Origin: CAYQAE01 sp964415445 [NCBI: uncultured archaeon]
GTDB lineage: Archaea; CAYQAE01
Assembly (NCBI GenBank): GCA_964415445.1
Contig: CAYQAE010000017.1
Coordinates: 6,156 to 27,700, forward strand
DNA length: 21,545 nt
Direction: 5' to 3'
Shown here piece after piece: positions 14,331-21,545 of the stretch (its first letter is position 1; every line of letters starts with the position of its first letter). The notes beneath the pieces are model-generated. The model was not told where the DNA came from and made no database searches. It worked only from the letters and a program-made list of their open reading frames with translations. A program made the position numbers and the translations under genes.

Positions 14331-15584
14331 ATGAATTCTATCGAAAAAAGTCCTGTTGATTTATTGATTGAAAAAGGAGTAGAAATTCCTTCCCCTTTAA
14401 GTGTGGAGATAGGTCCTGAAGTTGATCTAGATAAAATCTCTTCTAACATAGTTATACATGTAGGCTGTAAGATTTTTGGAAAAAATACTCTTATTATGGG
14501 TGGAGTTATTTTAGGTGAGTGTGCGCCTACTACAATAAATAATTGTCAATTAGGTTGTGGGGTGAAATTAAAGGGAGGATATTTTGAAAATTCAACTTTT
14601 TTAGATTCTGCAAATTCAGGAAGTTATGCTGAAATCAGAAGTGGGTGTCTTTTAGAAGAGAAGGCAAGTATTGCACATTGTGTGGGTCTAAAGCAGACAA
14701 TATTATTTCCTTTTGTTACATTGGGTAGTTTAGTCAATTTTTGTGATATATTAATGGCAGGCGGAACTAGCAGAGAGAACCATAGCGAAGTGGGTAGTTC
14801 ATATATTCATTTTAATTATACTCCTAATCAAGATAAAGCTACAGCTTCTTTAGTTGGAGATGTAGCTAGGGGAGTTACTTTAGATGAGGATCCTATATTT
14901 TTAGGTGGACAAGGCGGATTAGTTGGCCCTGCTCGTATTAATTATGGAACAACAATTGCTGCAGGTGTAGTTTATCGAAAAGATAATTTAGAAGAACATA
15001 AACTTCTTTTGGGTGATAATAACAAATCAGAAAAGCTAAATTTTTTTCCTGGAATATATTGGTCTATAAAAAGACGAGTAATTAACTGTATTCATTATAT
15101 TGCAAATATAATTTCTCTAAAGCAATGGTATATACATGTAAGATCAAAATTTTTCAAAAAAACTAAAATGCAACAATTATTATATGAAGGTGCTATTGAA
15201 AAACTAGATTTAATTATTGATGAGAGAATTAAAAGGTTAAAAGATTTAGCTAATAAAATGGATAATTCTATTCAATTATATAAAAAATTAAAAGGTCCGA
15301 ATATCTCTAGAAAACTATTAGAGCGAAAAAAACAATTATATGAAAATATAGGTAGTATTGTGGATCAATTAAAAAAAGATACAAATTATAGTGGAGAATT
15401 AAATCTTAGAGAAAATTTTCTAAAAAATTTCAAAAATAATTTTGATGAAGAAAAAAATTATATTGAAAATATAAAAAACTTAGATGATGATATTAAAAAA
15501 GAAGCTACAAATTGGCTTTTGGAGATAGTAAATAAAATAATAGAAAATGCAATGAAGTATTTACCTTCATTTGGTGGAAAATAA
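14331..15584 (+). CDS. left-handed beta-helix protein related to GlmU acyltransferase domain
   Basis: A 417-residue protein. Residues about 15-250 form hexapeptide-like left-handed beta-helix repeats (IHVGCKIFGKNTLIMGGVILGE, ...), with ILFPFVTLGSLVNFCDILMAGGTSRENHSEVGSSYIHFNYTPNQDKATASLVGD and FLGGQGGLVGPARI. This is highly similar to a bacterial family annotated as UDP-N-acetylglucosamine pyrophosphorylase-related. From about 270 on it is helical and charged. The nucleotidyltransferase half of GlmU is absent, so at most an acetyltransfer step is expected. It overlaps glmM by one base (TAATG), which supports a hexosamine role. The ATG at 14331 is chosen because the promoter lies downstream of the alternative TTG at 14286. 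Substrate and reaction are inferred, not shown. The family is mainly bacterial in my memory, so transfer is possible. Confidence 0.8.
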   Translation: MNSIEKSPVDLLIEKGVEIPSPLSVEIGPEVDLDKISSNIVIHVGCKIFGKNTLIMGGVILGECAPTTINNCQLGCGVKLKGGYFENSTFLDSANSGSYAEIRSGCLLEEKASIAHCVGLKQTILFPFVTLGSLVNFCDILMAGGTSRENHSEVGSSYIHFNYTPNQDKATASLVGDVARGVTLDEDPIFLGGQGGLVGPARINYGTTIAAGVVYRKDNLEEHKLLLGDNNKSEKLNFFPGIYWSIKRRVINCIHYIANIISLKQWYIHVRSKFFKKTKMQQLLYEGAIEKLDLIIDERIKRLKDLANKMDNSIQLYKKLKGPNISRKLLERKKQLYENIGSIVDQLKKDTNYSGELNLRENFLKNFKNNFDEEKNYIENIKNLDDDIKKEATNWLLEIVNKIIENAMKYLPSFGGK

Positions 15585-16939
15585 TGCGAAAATTATTTGG
15601 AACAGATGGAATACGGGGAAGAGCAAATGAATATCCAATGACGGCTGATGTGGCTCTAAATATTGGTAAAGCTGTAGCTCATCTATTTAAAAGAAATAAC
15701 CACAAACCTAGAATTATTGTGGGCAAAGATACTAGAATTTCAGGTTATGTTTTGGAGCATGCTATTGTATCTGGAATATGTTCTATGGGATTAGATTCAA
15801 TTTTAGTAGGTCCGATGCCTACTCCTGCCATAGCTTATCTTACTCAAAGCATGCGTGCAGATGCAGGAATTGTTATATCTGCTTCTCACAATTCATATGA
15901 AGATAATGGAATAAAAATATTTGGTGGAGATGGATATAAACTTTCAGATGATAAAGAAGAAGAGATTGAAAAATATGTTCTATCTTCTCAAAAAATGGAT
16001 CAATTTTACCCCTCTCCTGATAAATTAGGTAAGGCCTATAAATTAGATGAGGCAAGAGGTATGTATATCGCATTTTTAAAAACTACTTTTCCAAAAGAAT
16101 TTGATCTTGAGCATATGAAAATAGGTCTAGATTGTGCAAATGGAGCAACTTATCAAATTGCACCTGAATTATTTTTTGAATTAGGTGCATCAGTTGAATC
16201 TTTAGCAGTTAAACCAGATGGTATGAATATTAATAGAGATAGTGGATCTCAACATATTGAAAATCTTAGAAAATTGGTTTTGGAAAATAAAATGGATATA
16301 GGTTTGGCATTTGATGGAGATGGGGATAGACTTATTGCAATAGATGAAAAAGGTAGGGTGGTATCTGGAGATCAAATAATTGCAATCTGTGCTAAATATC
16401 TCAAAGAGAGAGGAAAACTAACAAATAATAGTGTTGTCACCACATTAATGTCTAATATTGGATTTAAAAGGGCCATGGATGAATTAGGCATAAATCATAT
16501 AACTACAAAAGTTGGAGATCGTTATGTTATAGAGAGTATGCAAAAGAACAATTCAATTTTGGGTGGAGAAGATTCGGGTCATATTATATTTTTAGATCAT
16601 CATACAACTGGTGATGGTATGTTATCTGCTATTCAGTTACTTACTGTAATGAAATCTACAAATAAGTCTCTATCAGAGTTAACCAAGGTTATGAGAGCAT
16701 ATCCACAGAAATTAATTAATATTGAAGTATCTGAAAAAGTGGATCTTAATAAGGTACCTGAAATTAATAAAGCAATAAAAGATGTAGAAAAAGAATTAGG
16801 TGATAATGGAAGAGTTTTAGTAAGATATTCAGGGACTCAACTTATGTGTAGAGTAATGACTGAAGCTCCAACTGAAAACGAGACAAATAAGTATTGTCAA
16901 AAAATTGCTAGGGCAATTGAGAAAAAAATAGGGGTATAA
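15584..16939 (+). CDS. glmM: phosphoglucosamine mutase, bacterial-type GlmM
   Basis: A 451-residue alpha-D-phosphohexomutase that would interconvert glucosamine-6-phosphate and glucosamine-1-phosphate. It starts LFGTDGIRGRANEYP as bacterial GlmM does. The phosphoserine loop is VISASHNS (97-104, Ser101), where the common Pro after SHN is Ser. The metal site is DGDGDR, and GGEDSGHIIF and the phosphate-binding RYSGTQLMCRVM follow. GPMPTPA (76-82) also fits GlmM. The ATG overlaps the stop of the beta-helix gene, with GGTGGA (15573-15578) 5 bases upstream. glmS is convergent, its end only 4 bases away. A general phosphomannomutase activity cannot be excluded, but the neighbours favour glucosamine. 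Confidence 0.93.
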   Translation: MRKLFGTDGIRGRANEYPMTADVALNIGKAVAHLFKRNNHKPRIIVGKDTRISGYVLEHAIVSGICSMGLDSILVGPMPTPAIAYLTQSMRADAGIVISASHNSYEDNGIKIFGGDGYKLSDDKEEEIEKYVLSSQKMDQFYPSPDKLGKAYKLDEARGMYIAFLKTTFPKEFDLEHMKIGLDCANGATYQIAPELFFELGASVESLAVKPDGMNINRDSGSQHIENLRKLVLENKMDIGLAFDGDGDRLIAIDEKGRVVSGDQIIAICAKYLKERGKLTNNSVVTTLMSNIGFKRAMDELGINHITTKVGDRYVIESMQKNNSILGGEDSGHIIFLDHHTTGDGMLSAIQLLTVMKSTNKSLSELTKVMRAYPQKLINIEVSEKVDLNKVPEINKAIKDVEKELGDNGRVLVRYSGTQLMCRVMTEAPTENETNKYCQKIARAIEKKIGV

Positions 16940-16943
16940 TATT

Positions 16944-18743
16944 TTATTCTACAGTTACACTTTTGCTTAAACTTCTTGGCTGATCAATATCTCTATCTAG
17001 CCTTTTTGCAGTATAATATGCTAGCAATTGAAATGCAGGTGCAGCAATTATTGGTGATATAGCATCTGATACTTCAGGTAAATTAATATTTTTTTCTTCA
17101 TCTTCTATTGAATCTCCACAAATTATTGAGATTACTAAACCAGATCTAGCTTTGACTTCTGCAATATTACTTAGAATTTTCTCACGTGATGGACTAGATT
17201 TATTTGGTATAATTGCCACAGTGTGCATATTATTGTCAATTAAACTAATTGTTCCATGCTTTAGAATACCTCCACTCATACCCTCTGCATGAAGATAAGA
17301 TATTTCTTTAAACTTTAGAGCTGCTTCCAAGGCAGAAGGCAAATTAATACCACGTGATATAAAAATATAATTGTTAACAGTACAATATTTCTCTGCAATA
17401 TGTTTTATTTTTTTTGTCTGTGTTTCTATAATTGATTTTATCATTTTTGGTGTTTTTTTTATTTCTTTTTCAATTTTTGAAATTTGATTTTTATCTACTT
17501 CTTTTAGTTTAGCTACACCTACTGCTAGCTTTAGAAGAATTAGAAGTTGTGTAATATAAGTTTTTGTAGCACAAACTGCAATTTCAATTCCAGCTCCTTG
17601 CATAATAGTATAACCCGTTTCTCTCGTGGCAGTAGATCCTATAACATTTACAATTGCTGCAGTTTTTGGGTTATATTTTTTAGCCCATCTTAGAGCTGAG
17701 AGAGTGTCATAAGTTTCTCCAGATTGAGTTACAATTATTACAAGTGTGTTTTTATCAACTATAGCTTTATTTGAAAATTCAGAAGAATCTAATACTCTAA
17801 CTTCTTTTTTTGCAATTTGTGAAAACCAATATTCAGAAACTAAAGCTGCATTCATACTTGTCCCTGTTGCTGTAATATATACTTTATCTGATTCTAATAT
17901 CATTTTTGCAAGACCTAAAATCTCATCTTTTGGAATTGCCAATACATTTTTTAGAACGTCAGCTTGTTCATGGATTTCTTTTAACATGAAATGTTCAAAA
18001 CCACCTTTTTCAGCCATCTCAACGCTCCAATCAAATGTAAATATTTCTTTGGAAAGTGATTCTCCAGTTGCAATTTTTTTAATTTCATAAGTATTTGCAG
18101 TAACTGTAGCATATTCTCCATCGTCTAGAGCAATTGCTTTGTTGGTATATTCTAAAAATGAAGATATGTCTGATCCTATATACATCTCATCTCTTCCTAC
18201 ACCTATCAAAAGAGGAGATTCTTTCCTAGCTACAATTAATTTATTTTCATCCTTTTTCATTACCAATAGTGCATAGGTCCCTTTAATCTCTGCTAATGTT
18301 TTTTGAACAGCAGATTCTAAGTTACCCTTATAATTTTCTTCTATTAAATGTGCAAAAACTTCTGAATCTGTTTCCGATCTAAATTCATGTCCTTTTTTAA
18401 TTAAATCTTCTTTTAACTGTTTATAGTTTGCAATAATTCCGTTATGAACTATTGCAAATTGATTATCACAAGAGAGGTGAGGATGTGAATTTTGAAAATT
18501 TGGAGCTCCGTGTGTAGCCCATCTAGTCTGTGCTATTCCATAATCACCATTAATTGAATCAAAATTAAATTTTTGAGCAACAGTATCTATCTTTCCAGAA
18601 TCTTTTTTCACTACAATCTCTTGTGGGGTATTTACTGCTATCCCACAAGAGTCATAACCTCTATATTCTAATTTTTTTAAGCTCTTGTGAAGTTTTAAGC
18701 CTAAATTATCTCCTTGACCTACTATACCGATAATACCACACAT
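16944..18743 (-). CDS. glmS: glutamine--fructose-6-phosphate aminotransferase (GlmS)
   Basis: A 599-residue enzyme making glucosamine-6-phosphate from fructose-6-phosphate and glutamine. The N-terminal class II glutaminase domain begins MCGIIGIVG (Cys2 nucleophile) and includes YRGYDSCGIA, TRWATHG and HNGIIANY. Two SIS sugar-isomerase domains follow (about 280-420 and 450-590), with TATGTSMNAAL, TQSGETYDTLSALRWA and KEISYLHAEGMSGGILKHG. The C-terminal tail DQPRSLSKSVTVE is the isomerase hallmark. Length is normal. The minus-strand AAAGGTG (18749-18755) lies 5 bases before the ATG. It converges with glmM and diverges from pyrG. It supplies the substrate for GlmM next door. Confidence 0.97.
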   Translation of the reverse strand: MCGIIGIVGQGDNLGLKLHKSLKKLEYRGYDSCGIAVNTPQEIVVKKDSGKIDTVAQKFNFDSINGDYGIAQTRWATHGAPNFQNSHPHLSCDNQFAIVHNGIIANYKQLKEDLIKKGHEFRSETDSEVFAHLIEENYKGNLESAVQKTLAEIKGTYALLVMKKDENKLIVARKESPLLIGVGRDEMYIGSDISSFLEYTNKAIALDDGEYATVTANTYEIKKIATGESLSKEIFTFDWSVEMAEKGGFEHFMLKEIHEQADVLKNVLAIPKDEILGLAKMILESDKVYITATGTSMNAALVSEYWFSQIAKKEVRVLDSSEFSNKAIVDKNTLVIIVTQSGETYDTLSALRWAKKYNPKTAAIVNVIGSTATRETGYTIMQGAGIEIAVCATKTYITQLLILLKLAVGVAKLKEVDKNQISKIEKEIKKTPKMIKSIIETQTKKIKHIAEKYCTVNNYIFISRGINLPSALEAALKFKEISYLHAEGMSGGILKHGTISLIDNNMHTVAIIPNKSSPSREKILSNIAEVKARSGLVISIICGDSIEDEEKNINLPEVSDAISPIIAAPAFQLLAYYTAKRLDRDIDQPRSLSKSVTVE

Positions 18744-18748
18744 TTTAG

Positions 18749-18755
18749 CACCTTT
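18749..18755 (-). promoter_or_regulatory. Shine-Dalgarno site of glmS
   Basis: AAAGGTG on the minus strand ends 5 bases before the ATG. An ATTATAAGC box slightly further upstream, near 18773-18781, is a possible promoter, though it is close to the start. The 168-base gap 18744-18911 shows no other gene. Confidence 0.55.
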
Positions 18756-18873
18756 GATATCTGAAATAATGCTTATAATTTTAGTATGAAAAACATATTA
18801 GTTTAGATACCAACCCTTAACCTTAAAAGAATAGTAAACATTAAATTTTGATTAGATATTCAAACAAAAATAG

Positions 18874-18882
18874 CTTTAAATA
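18874..18882 (+). promoter_or_regulatory. TATA box and ribosome site of pyrG
   Basis: CTTTAAATA lies about 34 bases before the start codon. AGGTG at 18902-18906 stands 5 bases before TTG 18912 and supports that start. The transcript leader would be very short if this is the box used; an alternative AT-rich box is near 18852-18860. Confidence 0.4.
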
Positions 18883-18911
18883 GAACTCATGAAGTAATTT
18901 TAGGTGTTTTT

Positions 18912-20522
18912 TTGCCAAAATATATTGTTGTTACAGGGGGCGTATTAAGTGGACTTGGCAAAGGTATTACAGCAGCCTCTATCGGCAGAATTTTGATAAA
19001 TAGAGGTCTTAAAGTTGCTCCCATTAAGATGGATCCATATTTGAACGTAGACTGTGGAACAATGAATCCATATCAACATGGTGAAGTTTGGATTACAGAA
19101 GATGGTGGTGAAATTGATCTTGATTTAGGTCATTATGAGCGTTTTTTAGATTCTTATATTAGTAAAGAACATAATGTAACAACTGGTCAAGTTTATTTAA
19201 GTGTTATTACTCAGGAGAGAAAAGGTGATTTTTTAGGACAAACTGTGCAGATTGTACCACATATAACAGATGAAATAAAAAGTCGTATTAAATTTATAGA
19301 TAGGAAATCTAATGCTGACATTGTAATAATTGAGTTAGGCGGTACAGTTGGAGATATAGAAGGCATGCCATATTTAGAAGCTCTAAGACAACTTCATACA
19401 GAGGAAGGAAACCATAATGTTATCTTTGTTCATGTAACATTAGTGCCTATTTTAGATGTAGTTGGGGAATTTAAAACCAAACCAACACAACATTCTGTAA
19501 AGAGACTTTTGGAAGCAGGAATAAAACCAGATATAATTGTATGCAGATCTAATCGAGAAATAAGTAAACCCACAAAAAATAAAATTGCTTTATCTTGTGA
19601 TGTCCCAAAAGAAGCTGTAATTAGCAGCCACGATGTAGAAACAGTTTATAAAATACCGCTTTTGTATGAAGAGCAAAATCTTGGAAATTATTTAGCTAAG
19701 AAAATGGATCTTTGGGATAAAAAAATTGATTTTAGTAGATGGCAGGATTTTGTAGATCGGCTAACAAATCCTAAACGAGAAGTTACTATTGCGATTGCAG
19801 GTAAATATATTGAACTTATAGATTCTTATTTGAGTATTTCAGAAGCTTTTAATCATGTTTCTGCAGAGTTAAAGACAAAAATAAATATAAAATGGCTCAG
19901 CACAGAAGATTTTACTTCTATAGATTCAATTAAAGAATCTTTAGATGGTATTGATGGAGTTTTAGTCCCAGGGGGATTTGGACAACGCGGTGCAGAAGGT
20001 AAAATTTTGACTATTAGATATGTCAGAGAACACAAAATACCTTTTTTTGGGATATGTTATGGTTTTCAGCTTGCAGCAGTTGAATTTGCTCGAAATATTA
20101 TAAAATTAGATGATGCAAATAGTACAGAAATTAATCCGTCAGCTAAAAATCCAGTAATTGATATTTTACCTGAACAAAAAGCTACAGATAAATTAGGGGG
20201 CACAATGAGATTGGGAGCGTATCCTATATTTATAAAGAAAGATTCTATCGCCAAAAAAATTTATGAAAAAGATGTGATTTATGAACGCCATAGGCATAGA
20301 TTTGAAGTCAACCCCAAATATATTGAAAAATTTGAAAAAAATGGATTAACTTTTTCTGGTAAGACTCCAGATAAGCGTAGAATGGAAATATTAGAATTAA
20401 AAGATCATCCTTGTTTTGTAGCAGGTCAATTTCATCCTGAATTTAAATCTAGACCTAATAAACCCGCACCAATGTTTAAATATTTTATAGAAGGCGCAAT
20501 AAAGAAAAAATATGGTGGATAA
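18912..20522 (+). CDS. pyrG: CTP synthase
   Basis: A 536-residue enzyme aminating UTP to CTP with glutamine. The N-terminal synthetase domain has [10 protein letters not shown] (9-18), [40 protein letters not shown] (39-78) and [17 protein letters not shown] (141-157). The C-terminal class I glutaminase domain has PGGFGQRG (353-360), the nucleophile Cys382 in [10 protein letters not shown], and His508/Glu510 in GQFHPEF. The elbow reads GICYGFQ where GICLGMQ is usual; the catalytic residues are intact. The start is TTG with AGGTG 5 bases upstream. A small zinc protein overlaps its end. CTP is needed for CDP-lipid and nucleic-acid synthesis. Confidence 0.97.
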   Translation: MPKYIVVTGGVLSGLGKGITAASIGRILINRGLKVAPIKMDPYLNVDCGTMNPYQHGEVWITEDGGEIDLDLGHYERFLDSYISKEHNVTTGQVYLSVITQERKGDFLGQTVQIVPHITDEIKSRIKFIDRKSNADIVIIELGGTVGDIEGMPYLEALRQLHTEEGNHNVIFVHVTLVPILDVVGEFKTKPTQHSVKRLLEAGIKPDIIVCRSNREISKPTKNKIALSCDVPKEAVISSHDVETVYKIPLLYEEQNLGNYLAKKMDLWDKKIDFSRWQDFVDRLTNPKREVTIAIAGKYIELIDSYLSISEAFNHVSAELKTKINIKWLSTEDFTSIDSIKESLDGIDGVLVPGGFGQRGAEGKILTIRYVREHKIPFFGICYGFQLAAVEFARNIIKLDDANSTEINPSAKNPVIDILPEQKATDKLGGTMRLGAYPIFIKKDSIAKKIYEKDVIYERHRHRFEVNPKYIEKFEKNGLTFSGKTPDKRRMEILELKDHPCFVAGQFHPEFKSRPNKPAPMFKYFIEGAIKKKYGG

Positions 20523-20811
20523 TTTGGTATTAAAAAAAGAAATTTCAAAACAAATAGGTAAGTCTCCAAATTTTGCAGGCCGTGAGCGAGATGTATCCTA
20601 TTTTATATTTGAAGGTCTTAAATGCCCTGAATGTAATCAAAATACAGCATTTTTGTCTATTGAGGTATTAGATGAATATTCAGGTAATCCTATAATTATT
20701 GTGGGTTGTTCTACTGACAGTTGTATATTTAGAACAGAACTACTAAAAAACATGAAAAAGAAATTATATTCATTAGATATATCTTGGAGAGAATACATAT
20801 TAAAATATTAA
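20512..20811 (+). CDS. small CxxC zinc-binding protein, unknown function
   Basis: A 99-residue protein. The core has CPEC (38-41) and CSTDSC (66-71), four or more cysteines arranged like a zinc ribbon, in a beta-rich context ([36 protein letters not shown]). A helical basic tail follows. I do not recognise the family beyond zinc-ribbon-like. It overlaps pyrG by 11 bases, so the two are likely translated together. The ATG at 20512 is used here. A TTG at 20524, 4 bases after GGTGGA (20514-20519), is a good alternative and would shorten it by four residues. A nucleic-acid-binding or regulatory role is possible but not shown. Confidence 0.78.
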   Translation: MVDNLVLKKEISKQIGKSPNFAGRERDVSYFIFEGLKCPECNQNTAFLSIEVLDEYSGNPIIIVGCSTDSCIFRTELLKNMKKKLYSLDISWREYILKY

Positions 20812-20849
20812 TTAAAAAAGTTAGATCTTATACTATGAAATATATCACA

Positions 20850-20859
20850 TATAATTTTT
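20850..20859 (+). promoter_or_regulatory. TATA box of the CARDB surface-protein gene
   Basis: TATAATTTTT is centred about 33 bases before the ATG at 20888, so a very short leader or none is expected. No Shine-Dalgarno site is seen. Confidence 0.4.
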
Positions 20860-20887
20860 AAGTGATTTTATTCCTCTTTCAACTATT

Positions 20888-21545
20888 ATGTATTTATGTA
20901 ATTGCGCTTCATTTAATAATAAAAGAAATTTAGGAAGAAGTTATCTACTTATTTTTATCTCAATTTTTGTTTTATTAACTTCAGGGGATTCTTTAGCTTC
21001 CAATAATTTGTCGATTGAATCTGTTACTTTTAATAATTCTAATCCAACTATTGGTGAAAATATATTAATTACTGCTAATGTTACCAACGTAGGTAATGAA
21101 ACTGCAAACGCATCTTATGTTGGATTTTTTAAAAATGGATCTTATATTGGTGAAACTCGTGTTGATCCTTTAGAGAATGGTACTTGGTATTTAGCAAACA
21201 TAACTTGGACTTCAGAATATGGAATTTGGAATATAACAGCATGGGCAGATTATACTGATAATTCATCTGAGAGTAATGAAATGGATAATAATAATTCAAA
21301 ACTTCTTCAAGTAAATGGCACTGATTTAGTAGTTCAAAAAATTTGGTTTAATTCAACTTCACCAAATGAATTAGATACTATCCAAATTAATGCCACAGTA
21401 ACCAATATTGGTGATTATAATGCTACGAATGCAAATATTACATTTTGGAGTAATATTAGTGGGTTTATTGATTCAAAATTGATCAATTTAACTTCAGGGG
21501 AAGTTGCTAATTTATCAGTTACCTCTGTCCTTTCAGGAGGAGTTC
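20888..21545 (+). CDS. secreted CARDB-repeat surface protein (3' end outside window)
   Basis: An open frame of 219 codons with no stop before the window ends, so the gene is partial here. After a cytoplasmic start (MYLCNCASFNNKRNLGRS), a hydrophobic signal segment YLLIFISIFVLLTSGDSLA is followed by two CARDB-type immunoglobulin-like repeats. Repeat 1 (about residues 44-138) has NPTIGENILITANVTNVGN...YTDNSSESNEMDNN. Repeat 2 (from about 146) has NSTSPNELDTIQINATVTNIGD. CARDB repeats are adhesion-like modules common in archaeal surface proteins. There are many N-x-S/T glycosylation sites. The protein is probably much larger. It follows the pyrG operon but has its own TATA box. Confidence 0.85.
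   Translation, partial: MYLCNCASFNNKRNLGRSYLLIFISIFVLLTSGDSLASNNLSIESVTFNNSNPTIGENILITANVTNVGNETANASYVGFFKNGSYIGETRVDPLENGTWYLANITWTSEYGIWNITAWADYTDNSSESNEMDNNNSKLLQVNGTDLVVQKIWFNSTSPNELDTIQINATVTNIGDYNATNANITFWSNISGFIDSKLINLTSGEVANLSVTSVLSGGV

Noticed and set aside
17746-18090. A 114-codon plus-strand frame inside glmS
   Set aside because: Antisense to the linker and first SIS domain of a full-length GlmS; no supporting signals.

Overview
The window comes from an AT-rich archaeon (roughly 30 % GC by eye). The evidence is a set of archaeal information-processing genes: Alba chromatin protein, SRP54, a GPN-loop GTPase, archaeal/eukaryotic-type glycyl-tRNA synthetase, a zinc-KH NusA-like protein, and a geranylgeranyl diphosphate synthase for ether lipids. 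Two tRNA genes are also broken up by bulge-helix-bulge introns. Lead genes sit behind TATA boxes about 26-30 bases upstream and look leaderless. Genes inside operons have a Shine-Dalgarno site 4-6 bases before the start, which is quite often TTG. I cannot fix the phylum from the sequence alone. || Layout. 1-1520: a secreted, membrane-anchored transglutaminase-like protein. 1517-1744 (minus): a small two-helix membrane protein, tail to tail with it. 1830-3943: GPN-loop GTPase then SRP54, overlapping. 3987-4124: tRNA-Thr(GGT) carrying three introns. 4260-5009: radical-SAM NrdG-like activase. 5061-5174: tRNA-Pro(GGG) carrying two introns. 5182-9377 (minus): a block reading CBS protein, glyS, VTT/DedA membrane protein, PrsW protease. 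9476-13270 (plus): small helical protein, GGPP synthase, a PfkB-fold protein with a ruined active site, and a GT-C-like polytopic membrane protein. 13447-14263: Alba and the zinc-KH protein. 14331-16939: left-handed beta-helix protein and GlmM. 16944-18743 (minus): GlmS, convergent with GlmM. 18912-20811: CTP synthase and an overlapping small zinc protein. 20888-end: start of a secreted CARDB-repeat surface protein that runs off the window. || How it fits together. GlmS, GlmM and the beta-helix protein look like a bacterial-style route from fructose-6-phosphate toward UDP-GlcNAc, and CTP synthase lies next to them. The isoprenoid synthase, PfkB-like protein and GT-C-like protein form a candidate membrane-lipid or glycosylation operon. 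The transglutaminase-like and CARDB proteins at the two ends are rich in N-x-S/T sites and would be displayed outside the cell. || The most striking content is the pair of tRNA genes. Five introns can be placed by explicit bulge-helix-bulge structures, four of them at non-canonical positions (22/23, 59/60, 32/33, 45/46). The spliced tRNA-Pro would carry C33 instead of the almost universal U33. No mobile element, CRISPR array or rRNA gene was seen.
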